Numbered from the stretch's first letter, positions 18,732-29,101 are shown. The stretch is 52,088 bases of DNA from Salisapilia sapeloensis (GCA_023334545.1 JAADVB010000127.1:1-52088), one strand, 5' to 3'. Notes: a model not told the origin generated them from the letters alone. Translations and numbers: made by a program.

Positions 18732-20996
18732 ATGAGTGCTACGTGGGTCGAGTCGCAGCTCGCTACTGCCGGGATCGAGCCATCCCCTCCGCTGCCGTCC
18801 CCCGCCAAGGAGAGTCTATCAGACTATGTGCTCGACGGACGGGCGCTGTGTCTCCTCACCCAGGCCTTGGATCCGTCCTCGTCTCTACCAAAGAATCTGC
18901 AGCGGTCGCTCAGCAAGCCATCCATGTTCTACGCCATGGAGCGAGTCCAGTACTTCATCAAGTGGTGTCGGACGAACGGCGGACTGGGCGAACACAACAC
19001 GTTCACGACCGTCCATCTCTTTGATGAAAAGAACGACGACGCGGTGTTGGGGACGCTCAAGGCGCTTCAGAAGCGCTACGGTGGCGCCATCCCTCCTCCT
19101 GCGCCCGTCAAGGAAGCCGAGAGTCCAAACACCGACCCGGTATCTTCCCCTAAGGAACCTGAGCAGGAAGAGCACCTCTCTCCCGTCCAAAAGTCTCGAG
19201 AGAAGACGGCGAGCGGCACCAAGCTGAATGACTTTCTGTCCAAGTTCGATCCGAATGCTAGTGGAACATCCACTCAGCGCACGGATGTCAAGGAAGAGAG
19301 CGACAGTGAAGAGGAGGAGCCGCCTGTGGTTGACATGGAAGAGGAAGCAGAGGAAGAGCGTCCGCAAGTATCTCGATTGCGCATTCCGTCGATCTTTAGT
19401 CGCAAGACTGGCAGCACTCCTTCCGAAGCTGCTAGTCGACCTTCCTTGCTAGAGGCCATGACCAGTCGGCGTGGCAGTCTCTTCTCCCGTTTCCAGAAGA
19501 AGGCGCCGGCAGAGGAGACCAAGCCAGAGCCTAGTGCTACTGAGGATGGTCCGTATCCGAGTCCTGGCACACCAGAAGACGCCGAGGCCTCGACGCCTCT
19601 GGCCAAAGAACCTGTCAAGAAGCCGTCCAAGGCCAGCGGAGGCTCCTTGTCTGACTTTTTGAGCAGCGTCCAGATCGCCCAAGTGGGTGGCGAAAAGAAG
19701 GCTCAGGCGACGGAGGGAGAAGCGGAGGATGCGTCCAAGGGCAGTCGACTCAATGCTTTCCTGTCCACCAGTCGTCCAACTGCTTCGTCTTGGATATCGG
19801 AGGAAGATGACGACAAGAGCAAAGAGAGAGCGACGTCTCTCCTGTCTGCTTCGTCCTGGGTGTCGGAGGAGGAGCAGGACGGACGAGACCGCATGACATC
19901 GTGGGTGTCGGAGGCGCCAGACGCTGCGTCACCTCATCCGCAACGCATGTCCGCCAAGGATCGCAAGTCGTCGTACTTGTCCACAACGTCGTGGGTGTCG
20001 GAAGACGCAGACGCGCCTGTTCGAATGGCGAGGGGAGTGTCCACTACGTCTTGGGTATCGGAAGATATGAATGCTCCAAGTCGTGTCACGCGTGGCATCT
20101 CGACGACGTCGTGGCTGTCCGAGCCAGAGACGACGGCTGCAGCTCCTTCGGACGACGACGCGTTGCTGCTCCACGAGAAGAACGAGGCCATCCGACGCAT
20201 GGCCAAGGACCGAGCGAGTCTTCAGAATGCTCTGAGTCTCCTTCGATACAATGTCCAGAACGGAGGAGCGGACGACACGAAGGAGTTGGAAGACGTGCTG
20301 CTCTTGTTGCACGAAAAGAACGAAGCAATTCGTCGTATGGACCAGGAGAAGAAGAGTCTCCAGATGCAACTGAGTCTGGAAAAGTACAAGACGACGACGA
20401 ATGGACAGGTCAAGGAGATGGTGAGTCGCTTGAACGGTCTGGAGGCGGAGAAGGAGGAGCTCGCTCTCCAGCTCCACGACAAGAACCAAGCCATTCGCAA
20501 CATGGAAAAGCACCGGTCGGAGCTTCAGGCCAAACTCAGTCTGTCTCGTTACAACGCCTCCAGCAAGTCTGCAGACAGCAAGGAAGAGGAGCTGGCGCTG
20601 CTTGTGCACGAGAAGAACGAGGTCATTCGTCAGATGGAGAAGCACCGGACCAACGTCCAGGCGCAAGCCAGTCTGGCTCTGTACAAGACGGCGAATCCGT
20701 CTGCCAAGAGCAAGGAAGAGGAACTGACGCTACTCGTGCACGAAAAGAACGAGGTTATCCGGGCTATGGCCAAGCGGCTGAACGCAGTGCAGGCCACGGC
20801 CAGTCTGGCCACGTACAAGAGCGCTAGTGGTAAAGTTGAGTCGAGTGGCTCGAAGGAACTAGAGGACAGAGTGGCGCAGTTGGAAAACGAGTTGGCACGG
20901 GCGAAGGACACGGCCGACGCTGCCCGGTACTCTGCCCAGATGGCCTTTCAGCAACGAGACGAGATGGAAGCCCAGTTGGATGCGCTGCGTAATTAG
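18732..20996 (+). CDS. CH-domain protein with SWVSE repeats and repeated coiled coil
   Basis: Single exon, 754 residues from ATG 18732 (the frame is open upstream but without an ATG). Residues about 5-120 form a calponin-homology domain, with DGRALCLLTQALDP and VQYFIKWCRTNGGLGEHNTF, implying actin or cytoskeletal binding. Then comes an acidic Ser/Pro/Glu-rich linker (120-350). Residues about 351-464 hold six short repeats with the core (S/T)SW(V/I/L)SE. The C-terminal 280 residues form a coiled coil built from about five copies of a 40-50 residue unit with core LLVHEKNEVIRQMEKHR...SLALYK. The family is unnamed to me. The role is probably an elongated cytoskeletal cross-linker or scaffold. Its promoter region contains the inverted-repeat element. 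Confidence 0.8.
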   Translation: MSATWVESQLATAGIEPSPPLPSPAKESLSDYVLDGRALCLLTQALDPSSSLPKNLQRSLSKPSMFYAMERVQYFIKWCRTNGGLGEHNTFTTVHLFDEKNDDAVLGTLKALQKRYGGAIPPPAPVKEAESPNTDPVSSPKEPEQEEHLSPVQKSREKTASGTKLNDFLSKFDPNASGTSTQRTDVKEESDSEEEEPPVVDMEEEAEEERPQVSRLRIPSIFSRKTGSTPSEAASRPSLLEAMTSRRGSLFSRFQKKAPAEETKPEPSATEDGPYPSPGTPEDAEASTPLAKEPVKKPSKASGGSLSDFLSSVQIAQVGGEKKAQATEGEAEDASKGSRLNAFLSTSRPTASSWISEEDDDKSKERATSLLSASSWVSEEEQDGRDRMTSWVSEAPDAASPHPQRMSAKDRKSSYLSTTSWVSEDADAPVRMARGVSTTSWVSEDMNAPSRVTRGISTTSWLSEPETTAAAPSDDDALLLHEKNEAIRRMAKDRASLQNALSLLRYNVQNGGADDTKELEDVLLLLHEKNEAIRRMDQEKKSLQMQLSLEKYKTTTNGQVKEMVSRLNGLEAEKEELALQLHDKNQAIRNMEKHRSELQAKLSLSRYNASSKSADSKEEELALLVHEKNEVIRQMEKHRTNVQAQASLALYKTANPSAKSKEEELTLLVHEKNEVIRAMAKRLNAVQATASLATYKSASGKVESSGSKELEDRVAQLENELARAKDTADAARYSAQMAFQQRDEMEAQLDALRN

Positions 20997-21297
20997 ATTT
21001 GGTCCTTCGGGGCGTTTTGGCTTGTGAAATGAACACCTTTTTGCATACTTTAAGCAGTTCTTGGCATATTTAAAGCGTCGGTTGTCGTAACTGCTTTTTG
21101 TAATGCGCAGGAGCAGAGTATATGGGCTTTGTTAGAGATGTGCTCATGTGGAGCAAAGCAGTGTTCGCTATGCTTCCTGCCATCAAGTCATTTCGCTCGT
21201 AGTGAGACTGAAGATTTGAACTCTTACGTTGGAAGGCCGTGCGCGAGGGTCGTTGTAGTAGTATGAGTCTCTAGGTGAGGCTGTGAAAGTGACTTGT

Positions 21298-21459
21298 TCA
21301 GCGCCCATCAGTGCGCTTCTTGGCTTCTTCCATCTTGCGTCCATGTTCAAGCATCCTATAAAAAGCATCTGCGTTTCCACCAATCAAGGCAATCAGAATG
21401 TAGATAAACGTACTATAATTGGGTGAAAATAAATGTCGGATGATTTGCTCACTTTCCAT
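21298..21459 (-). CDS. Possible 53-residue single-span membrane peptide
   Basis: ATG at 21459 opens 53 codons: an N-terminal polar part, a membrane span STFIYILIALIGGNADAF, and a charged tail GRKMEEAKKRTDGR. The codon pattern and clean span look protein-like. It sits in a 550-bp gap between the converging CH-domain and tetraspanin genes. An alternative is that only the span and tail are coding: a GTGAGC donor at the second codon and a TATAG acceptor would join them to an upstream mini-exon. No family is recognised. Confidence 0.3.
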   Translation of the reverse strand: MESEQIIRHLFSPNYSTFIYILIALIGGNADAFYRMLEHGRKMEEAKKRTDGR

Positions 21460-21549
21460 CGAATGACACTTTAAATGGAAATCTAGACGAAGAGGTTTCC
21501 ACGCTACTTGATATATGAGATTAAAAAGATATATGGACTTCTATATTGC

Positions 21550-22907
21550 TTAGATGGAATCGGACTGGTATCCGGCGAGACTGCGACGTAGGATGAGTGC
21601 TCCACTTGCACCTGCAATGATGAAGACACAGGCGACACACGCGATGAGGCCGAGGACGTTGACGCGACTGACTAGGTACGAAACCAAGTCTTCTTTCGTC
21701 CACTCAGGACACGGCCGGCAGTCCGCCACTTCATTTAGGGCGCCATTGGTATCATCCGGATCTCGCTCAACAATCGTCTTGCCCTCTTGGCACTTTGAAT
21801 CGGACGTGCTGTTGGTGCAAGTAGCATACGCATTGTCTTTCTTTTTATACACGCCGACGCACTCGACCAACTCATCTCCGTTGGTAGTGCAGTTGGAGCA
21901 CTGGCTTAGGCTCAGTTCACATGCCAGCGTGTCAGACGATGGGAGATCCACAAAGTTCCTTGCCACTTTGTCTGCTTGAAGGAAGGCACCAAAGGCGACG
22001 ACGACCATGGCTACGAGTGCAATAGAGATGCCTCCAACGTACTATTCATGTCTTTAATTTGTGGTAAGATGGAGAAAGGGGATGTGGACTTACGATAAGG
22101 AGCATGTTGCGACTTTTGGCTCTGGAACCGATGACTCCGATGACGGAGAGTGCTAGTAGAAGAGCCCCAGCGACGAGGAAGATGGTAGCAATCCAGTCTT
22201 GGTCGGTCGTGAGCTCTGCTCTCGACTTGAAGACGAGACCGATGGAGAAAATCACTATCTTCAGATCAATATAATTGATCTTTCATGACACTAGACAGGT
22301 ACGTACCAATGCCGAGGCAGAGGAAGTGGAAGTTGAGAACGCCAAGCATGCTCTTCATGACGATGGGGACGGTGAGGATGCGGATGACGCAATACATGGC
22401 CGAGAGTACAAAGATAAGGCAGGCTAAGGCCACGCTTCCAAGGATGGTGGCACGCTCATGGACGTAGCTTTTGGCGTCCTCATACGTGTGACAGCAGCTC
22501 TGTTCTCGTAGCGCATCGAGACTGTCAGTTCGCCAATGGTGCTTGATATAAGCATCCAATAGCTCTTGATAGCTGAAGGCGACGTATATACTGACCAGCA
22601 AGGCCGCCACGAGTGCAAAGTTGAGGTAGAAATAGACGAGCAATGGCCTGCTCTTCTCACGTTTCGCGCCGAAGAATCCAAGTAGAGATAATAGAGAGAT
22701 TAATCTAGTCGCATGAAAATCGATGAGATGATTTCTAAATGAAAAAGGCAGAGATGGGGACACTTACAGGCCGATCAAGCTCACGATCGCAGCGCAGAGC
22801 TTCCAATTGGCATGGATGGAGATGTGGATGCCGAGCGCGAGGAGAGCCAAGCCTCCTCCGAACGACAACAAGGTCAGCACGCGGAGGACGGTCCGTGCTG
22901 CTTGCAT
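21550..22907 (-). CDS. Tandem (eight-span) tetraspanin-like protein, four exons
   Basis: Exons 22907-22768, 22704-22307, 22254-22094 and 22041-21550 (introns 63, 52 and 52 bp) give 396 residues. Eight hydrophobic spans fall into two sets with tetraspanin spacing. Set one has spans near 7-29, 38-60, 67-89 and 133-157, with a 40-residue loop before the fourth holding a Cys-Cys pair (SCCH). Set two has spans near 168-190, 200-222, 233-259 and 358-383, with a roughly 95-residue extracellular loop holding ten cysteines (SQCSNC, VEC, ATC, KCQ, DCRPCP). That loop has no CCG motif. The tail is cytosolic (LRRSLAGYQSDSI). Tetraspanins organise membrane microdomains; a double unit in one chain is unusual. 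A different polytopic family cannot be excluded. Confidence 0.75.
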
Positions 22908-23059
22908 CGGATTTTCGGGTGGAAGGTCTCACTTGAACCCACTTGGATTCTAGCCAATCCAGTTGATGGACAATAGTAGTATCCAATCGCAAGCGTAGTC
23001 GTTTTAAAAACCATAACGAAAAAAAGAAAAGAATTTGGATACAAAATTAGTAACTATTC

Positions 23060-24505
23060 TTACGCAGCGAGCACTGCTGGGTCCTCGACTTCGGTCTCTG
23101 CGTCAGATGAAGGTCTGGACTCTCTGTCCTTATGAACGACTTCGTCCACGAGAGCGTCCATTGCGTCCGAAACCTCATTCGCGCCGACCGAGTCGGTATC
23201 CTTTACACTTTTGGGCGCATTCGATGGCTCGGACTCGGCTACGCCTATGTCATCAACTGCCACATCATCATCCGTACCCTTCGTGTCCTCCTCATGTTCA
23301 GTTACCGCTTGCACAGGTGTTTCCGTTGAATTGGGCGTCTGGTGCACGACTTCATGCTCCGATCCGTCCTCCTTTCCAGAATCCTCCGTGTCCGTATTAC
23401 CGTCCTTGCCATCGTCCTCATCGGCAGAAGTCTCCTTTTCTACATCCTTCGTTTCTTCCTTTACACTTTCTTCCGCTGGATCCTCCGCTTCCTTTGGGGC
23501 TTCTTCAGGCTCCTTTGTTTCTTTTACTCCTTCGTCAGTTTCCTCTTTCGGTTCCTCCTTCGTTTCCGATTCAGTTTCAGGTAGAGTTGTATCCGTCTCC
23601 TCTACAGCAAGATCTTGCGCTTTGCATTCCGGTTGGCTTTCCTCCACTTCCGCGCTTGTTTCCTTTTCATACTCTTCGGTTTCCTTCTTATCTTCAACCA
23701 AATCTTCGGCTTGTGTTTCCTTTTCAACATCCGCTACGTCTTCCGTTTTCTCTTGACTTTCCTTTGCATCTTCTTTACTCACTTTACTGCCATTTGAATC
23801 GGCCGAGAGGTCTTCTTCTTGGATGGGTGATTGCATATCTTTCTCATCCGTCGCCAGCAGATCTACCACTTCATTCGAACGGAAAGATTCCGGTGACGCA
23901 TTCACGTTCGCATACTCCTTGCTGTTGATGTTGTAGTTGTACTGGTTCTGCTGAGCAGCAGCATTGCTGTAAAAGTTGGCAGTGGAAATGTTGCTCACGG
24001 GTGGTCCGTTCGTACGGTTACTGTTAAACAGGTTCATACTACTCGTCGCGGATCCGGATCCGGCATTGCTCTTCGATTGGCTGCTAGGAGCACTGCTCGG
24101 ATCGATGAAGGAAATGTTGAAGGAGGATACGTGGGACCGAACGGTGGACGGCATCTCCAACATTCGGCGGCTGCTATCCAGTTCCAGTCCTGAGCTCTCT
24201 ATCTGCTCTTCCCCACGGCGACTGGAGGCGTACTGGCGACTCGTTGGCGGAGGCCGTCGAGTCGTGGGTGGCATCTTCGGCAGTTCTTCCGGGACGTTGT
24301 CGGCCGTCTCGAGAATGCTTTCATTATTGTACTGCTTCGTAGCAGAGTCTTCCGTGGGCGGAGAACTGGGGGTCTTGGCGTCGACAGGCGCCTCTTCAGC
24401 GACGGCGTGGGGCACGGGCTTCAACGCGGCCGTCGCGTCGGCACGAGGTGCAGGTGCTGCGGGACGCTCGACGACGTCGTTTGGTTTAGACTGAGAGCAG
24501 CCCAT
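23060..24505 (-). CDS. Acidic MGC-start protein, predicted dual acylated
   Basis: Intronless, 481 residues. It begins MGCSQSKP: Gly2 fits N-myristoylation and Cys3 palmitoylation, so the protein should sit on the plasma membrane or endomembranes. Residues 10-230 are Ser/Pro/Asn-rich and probably disordered. Residues about 235-440 are extremely Glu/Lys/Thr-rich (runs such as ETKEEPKEETDEGVKETKEP). No folded domain is visible. The N-terminal octet resembles that of the PX protein at 27306-29060, and both have an acidic repeat region, so they look like diverged neighbours; this one lacks the PX domain. Function unknown. Confidence 0.75.
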   Translation of the reverse strand: MGCSQSKPNDVVERPAAPAPRADATAALKPVPHAVAEEAPVDAKTPSSPPTEDSATKQYNNESILETADNVPEELPKMPPTTRRPPPTSRQYASSRRGEEQIESSGLELDSSRRMLEMPSTVRSHVSSFNISFIDPSSAPSSQSKSNAGSGSATSSMNLFNSNRTNGPPVSNISTANFYSNAAAQQNQYNYNINSKEYANVNASPESFRSNEVVDLLATDEKDMQSPIQEEDLSADSNGSKVSKEDAKESQEKTEDVADVEKETQAEDLVEDKKETEEYEKETSAEVEESQPECKAQDLAVEETDTTLPETESETKEEPKEETDEGVKETKEPEEAPKEAEDPAEESVKEETKDVEKETSADEDDGKDGNTDTEDSGKEDGSEHEVVHQTPNSTETPVQAVTEHEEDTKGTDDDVAVDDIGVAESEPSNAPKSVKDTDSVGANEVSDAMDALVDEVVHKDRESRPSSDAETEVEDPAVLAA

Positions 24506-27305
24506 GACAATGACAATAAAATAGGCAAAAGCTTCGCGAAGGTGACGGTTCTTTGGTTTCTGCCGGAAATCGTTGCATGCCTGACAGAAAAAGGAATTGA
24601 AGTCTGGTCATGCTGCGGGATAGAGGTCGGTCCTCGTCAAAAGGAGGTACATTACAGGTGTATGTTTGCTATTTAGGGCCGACGAGTCCACACTGGCGTG
24701 CAAAGTGTATCAACAATTTGGCATTTGAAAGAAATAAGAGGCAGAGGAAAGCTACTGTGGCTTTTAGAGTGCGCTCTCTTCTTTTTAAAGGTTACCAGCC
24801 TATTCTTGGATGGACAGTAATGAAGATGATAAAGTAGGCTAATGAAGTACTAGGCGTGATAACTCAACTCTGCTGTGTTCAGTATTTTTATCATCAATAA
24901 ACATAATAACACCGAAAATGCCATGTAGCCGAGTGTTGACTTTTTAGTATCACTTTTCACAGGTTCTGGCCATATTTGATGTGTCTGCATACGACCGAGA
25001 ACCGTAATCTTCGACTCGCGTTCTGTACCCACTTGGCAGAATTTCCTTCACTGCATAGCACAACAGTGCTATCGAGTTGATTCATATTTGGATTAAAGGC
25101 CTGTAGCTTGGTCATCATTCGACTGCAATAACGAAACAAATCGAAGCTTTCTCTGCCTTTAATCGTTTATCTCAGGGATTTCTGCACAAGCTTAGTATCC
25201 ATATTGCGAACAGTACCGTATAGTCGGTCTAGCTATCGAAAGTTTTGTGCAGATAAAGACTTTAAAGAGCATTAAGGCCCATAGAACTTTGACCAGCCTA
25301 AGTTTCAATATCGACGATGAAGCGCTAAGCGATCAAATTTGGCTTTTAATTGGATCACAATAGTCCTTACTTTGGGGCGTCGTGAAAAAGAAGATGTAGC
25401 TTAAGATTGCCCTAATGTTCGTAGACTTAAATGCCTCTAAAGATAGGTTAATTACAATGATAATATGAAGACCCAAAGCTGTCACAGTCGACTATTGAAA
25501 AGGCTGGGAACATTATAAAGTCATCTAAATTAGTATATGGAAGTAAACGGGCGCAGTAAATCAATACTGTGTGGTCTCTATGCGTTGATCGGTGAAAAGG
25601 AGGCATATCATCAGATAAAATGTCTGGCATTCACCTTTCGATCGAAAAGATTGGTAGAATGTGCGGGTGGTGGCATCAAGAAGAATTAGTTGGACTAGAG
25701 CCAAAGTCAAACGACCAGGTGCTTGCGTTAGCCTTCATAGAGCTACCTGGAAGGAGCGTTTTGGTAGAGTGATATAGTAACCTTGGTTTCGTTGTTTGGA
25801 AGCTGCCTACTTCGTTGTTATCTGAATCAAATCTACCCAAGCAACCTGAAACTCAGCCATACATCAAGAGCTGAATTTCCCTGAGACAACTCCAAAGCTC
25901 TTTTGCTTCATTCGATATTCTTACAACAAAATCTTGCCTTTGTAAAAAGGATACCATGGAGCTATTTCTTGCTTTTGTATTTAGCTCCGATACGATACTC
26001 AAGTCTATTTCGGTGGAGATATTTGACACGCAAATTGGCTTAACCAGCTGTAGGTGTTGAACTTGTGTTGAAATATGACACAAAACTGATAAAAAAGACA
26101 ACATTACCTGGATGAGATCTACCTAGCTACGAAGGCTATAACTGCGCTCACGGTGGGATTTGGCAGTCTGTAATTCTTTCTATGGGATGATGGGTAGTGC
26201 ATGGCTGATGAGCGCTTTAAGACATCAATATGGAGGCAAAGTGAGATGCGAATGTTAGGTAGATGTCTTTTGCATGGGCTCTACACGAAAGCAGCCGAGA
26301 AGACTCAGCTTTGATCAAGTCTTGCATGTACGTGATCATTCTTTTCTGACTTGTGTATGGAGAGGAATGGTTCTCTAATTGCTGCTCAGATTATGCTTTA
26401 AAGCACGCGGCTACATCGTATGAGTGTACATTGTAAAGAAGTGGATCCTCCTCAAGGGTCTTTTTGCATATCTATACATGTTGGGACTGTGCATGGCGTC
26501 AGGGCAGTCGCTACGCATACGCGTGCATCGAAAACAGCTTATATTCATACGGCATGCACAATAGTTTAAATTCAAGCAAAAGGCTGATTTCCACTTTCGC
26601 TTATAAAGACGAGCCGAGGAGCACGCTACGTCTGACTTTCAACAGGTCGTTATGCGCACGACATTTCTTGCGCATGTGCAGTTGCTCGATGCTCTGTCTT
26701 GTGCTCCTTCTCGTCATACCGCATCCACGCCATGCTGCGTCACACTCCTTACCCAACTGCGCCAGTCTCGAAACCGCGTGAGCTGGACCTGAGTAGCGGG
26801 CATGAAATTCAGCAAGCAACTGATTGAGAGTATCTTTTAACCTCATGATTGATCTAAAATTCCCTCGAGTCGTCGTCGGCATCCATGGCTGTGGACTGAC
26901 TTCACGTCGAGAGCAATTGGCAGAGCAAAATTGATTTGTTATTATCCAACTGCATTTCAGGTTCGTCCTTGGTTTCCATCCTGACTGAACCAAATGTCTC
27001 TTTGACCAGTGGATGTACAAGCTACTGACTGTTGTCATGGCGTCGCAAATGTCTCGAGTCGTCTACATTGCTCGACACTGCACTGCCACTCTCCTGTACA
27101 TGTCGACACTTCCCCATCTCAACTGAAAAATTTTCCATTGCTGTTTGATCGGTGTCTTCGGATACCTGGTTATACTCTCGTAGCTCTCTCTGGCAACCTA
27201 CGCGCTGAAAGAAAACCGACAGAGGAATTGAATACATACTTCATTATCATGTGCATTGCTTTCTTTGAATCAACATGCAATATACAAGAGTCCATCCTTC
27301 TCCAC
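24506..27305. other. 2.8-kb gene-poor stretch
   Basis: AT-rich sequence with many short open frames on both strands and no family match. The best candidate within it is the small frame at 26601-26846, listed separately. I see no terminal repeats, tRNA-like structure or transposase remnant. The promoter of the acidic MGC protein lies at its left edge. Confidence 0.4.
26601..26846 (-). CDS. Possible small protein of 81 residues
   Basis: ATG at 26846 opens a frame containing DTLNQLLAEFHARYSGPAHA and LGKECDAAWRGCGM, then a basic tail. The composition looks more protein-like than its surroundings, with Cys spacing C-x6-C. It has no known relative that I recognise and no visible initiator. It may also be the last exon of a longer or broken gene. 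Confidence 0.25.
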   Translation of the reverse strand: MRLKDTLNQLLAEFHARYSGPAHAVSRLAQLGKECDAAWRGCGMTRRSTRQSIEQLHMRKKCRAHNDLLKVRRSVLLGSSL

Positions 27306-29060
27306 TTATTCGGTCACGAATTGCTGGAAAATGTCGCTGTTCAAAAGCTCGTCGTGACGACTGATGAATGCCAGGATCGCGTTGAACTTGCGCTGCCGAC
27401 GGGCGATTGTCTCTTGGTTTTGACGACCTCGTAGGTAGTTGAGCACACCTGTCGTTGGCATGATCGGTAGCTCATCGCAGTGGGGTAGTCCAGACTGCTC
27501 CAACGCAGCGTACATATCCGCAAACTCCGTGTACCGCTTCAGATTGGGCGTATCCCACACCGGCTCCTTGTCCTTAGTGTTGTCGATCTTTTGCAAATGG
27601 TACATGGCCACTCCCTTGTGATCAGAGGTATTGACCACGACGTACTCTTCTGCTGGTTCATCCGCTTCCGCCGTCTCCTCTTCAGCTTGATTGTCTTCCG
27701 TTGAAGTCGTCTCTGCTTCCTTGTTTTTCACTGAAGTTTCTTCAACTTGATTGTCTTCCATCGGTGTTACCTCCTCTTCCTTTACTGACGTCTCTTCCTC
27801 TTCTTTTTCTTCCATTGGAGCCACCATCTCTTCACCCTTGGATGGTGCCACCTCTTCTTGTTTCTCCTCAGTTGGGGTCGTGTCTTCCTTCTCGACCGGT
27901 GTGACTTCCTCTTCCCTTTCTTCCGTTGGAGCAACCGATTCCTTCTCCTCACTAGGAATTGCTTCAGCCTGCTTTTCTTCTGTGGTAGCCACCTCTTCCT
28001 CTGATGACGTAACTTCCTCATGCTTTTCTTCCACTGGAGTTACCGCTTGCCCCTCCTCAATCGGTGTCGCTTCAACTTGCTTTTCTTCCTTCGGAGTTAC
28101 CACTTCTTCTGCTTCGATTGGCGTCGCTTCAACATGGCTGTCTTCCACTGGAGACACCTCTTCCTCCTTCTCCTCAGTTGATGCCGCCTCAACGTGGTTG
28201 TCCTCCACTGGGGCCGCCTCCTCCACCTTTTTTTCTTCCTTCATTGGTGCCACCTCTTCTTCCTTCTCTTCACTTGGAATCTCTTCCTCTGTTTTGTCCT
28301 CGACTGGAGTGGCATTTGATTCCACAGCTTCGGTTGGAGCGACCTCATCTTGCTTCCCTTCCGTCAGATCCACTTCTTGTTCTTGTTCCAGTGGAGTCAC
28401 CTCCTCTTGTCTGTGTTCAGTTGGTGACACGTCCTGCTCCTTCGCAAAGGTCACTTCAACGTGCCCATCCTCCGTAGGGGCGTCCTTTTCTTCCTCTGTT
28501 CCCGCGGGAGCCACCGCCTCTACTTTTTCTGCCAAAGGTGCCTCTTCAGGTTGCCCATCTTCAAGTGAGGCCACCTCCTCTCGCTTCTCCTCGATTGAAG
28601 TTTCTGGTTCTTCATGGGAGTCGGCGGGGATAGATGTCTCCTGCGTCGGAGCGTCTTCATGCGAAGCCTGTGCTTCCTCGTTTGGAGAGTCTTGGGCTGG
28701 TGTATCCTTATCTTGCAAAGACAGTCTCTCATCCTCATGTGTTTCAACGTTGTCATCCTCTTCCTTGATGGCGGAAGGGACATCTACAGACGGCGTGGAA
28801 GCTTGTGCTTCTTGCGCTTCGTTCTTGTCCGAGATTGGGACGAACGAGTATCCCTGGTTATTATCGAGTCCTTGGATTTGCCCCTCCGAGCTCTTGGTGT
28901 ACTCTTCATCTTCCACATTGCTGTTGCTGGTTGGCGCTTGGGACAGCGGCAGGCTGTGTCGCTCCTCGTGGCTTGCTGTGGCCTTGTAAGCCTGTCTTGA
29001 TGGCGGGTTATTCTCGCGTGAAAGGACCTGGTCCTCTAGCTTGGACTGCTGGCAGCCCAT
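27306..29060 (-). CDS. Acylated MGC-start protein with acidic repeats and C-terminal PX domain
   Basis: Intronless, 584 residues. MGCQQSKLED at the start predicts myristoyl-Gly2 and palmitoyl-Cys3. Residues about 130-460 are a degenerate 10-15 residue acidic repeat with core EE(V/E)(A/T)P(x)E(E/D). Residues about 470-584 fit a PX phosphoinositide-binding domain: a short beta region (EYVVVNT...YHLQKI), a TEFADMYAALEQSGLPHC helix, a proline stretch (DELPIMP), and the helices NYLRGRQNQETIARRQRKFN and AILAFISRHDELLNSDIFQQF. The protein could bridge an acyl-anchored membrane and a phosphoinositide membrane. An initiator lies 24-41 bp upstream of the ATG. Confidence 0.82.
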   Translation of the reverse strand: MGCQQSKLEDQVLSRENNPPSRQAYKATASHEERHSLPLSQAPTSNSNVEDEEYTKSSEGQIQGLDNNQGYSFVPISDKNEAQEAQASTPSVDVPSAIKEEDDNVETHEDERLSLQDKDTPAQDSPNEEAQASHEDAPTQETSIPADSHEEPETSIEEKREEVASLEDGQPEEAPLAEKVEAVAPAGTEEEKDAPTEDGHVEVTFAKEQDVSPTEHRQEEVTPLEQEQEVDLTEGKQDEVAPTEAVESNATPVEDKTEEEIPSEEKEEEVAPMKEEKKVEEAAPVEDNHVEAASTEEKEEEVSPVEDSHVEATPIEAEEVVTPKEEKQVEATPIEEGQAVTPVEEKHEEVTSSEEEVATTEEKQAEAIPSEEKESVAPTEEREEEVTPVEKEDTTPTEEKQEEVAPSKGEEMVAPMEEKEEEETSVKEEEVTPMEDNQVEETSVKNKEAETTSTEDNQAEEETAEADEPAEEYVVVNTSDHKGVAMYHLQKIDNTKDKEPVWDTPNLKRYTEFADMYAALEQSGLPHCDELPIMPTTGVLNYLRGRQNQETIARRQRKFNAILAFISRHDELLNSDIFQQFVTE

Positions 29061-29083
29061 CCTGATTTAAGTTTCCTTGAGTT

Positions 29084-29101
29084 TCAATCGGCCGAATGAA
29101 A
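29084..29101 (-). promoter_or_regulatory. Initiator of the MGC-PX gene
   Basis: On the minus strand: TTCATTCGGCCGATTGAA, a good oomycete Inr-like match just upstream of the ATG at 29060. Confidence 0.5.

Noticed and set aside
23211-23756. 181-codon Ser-rich frame antisense to the acidic MGC gene
   Set aside because: Shadow of the Glu-rich coding strand.
25620-25770. 50-codon plus-strand frame starting MSGIHLSIEK
   Set aside because: Short, isolated and without family resemblance or promoter signal.
27751-28989. 412-codon Ser-rich frame antisense to the MGC-PX gene
   Set aside because: It mirrors the Glu-rich repeats of the real gene; Ser/Val-rich composition is what GAA/GAG repeats give on the other strand.
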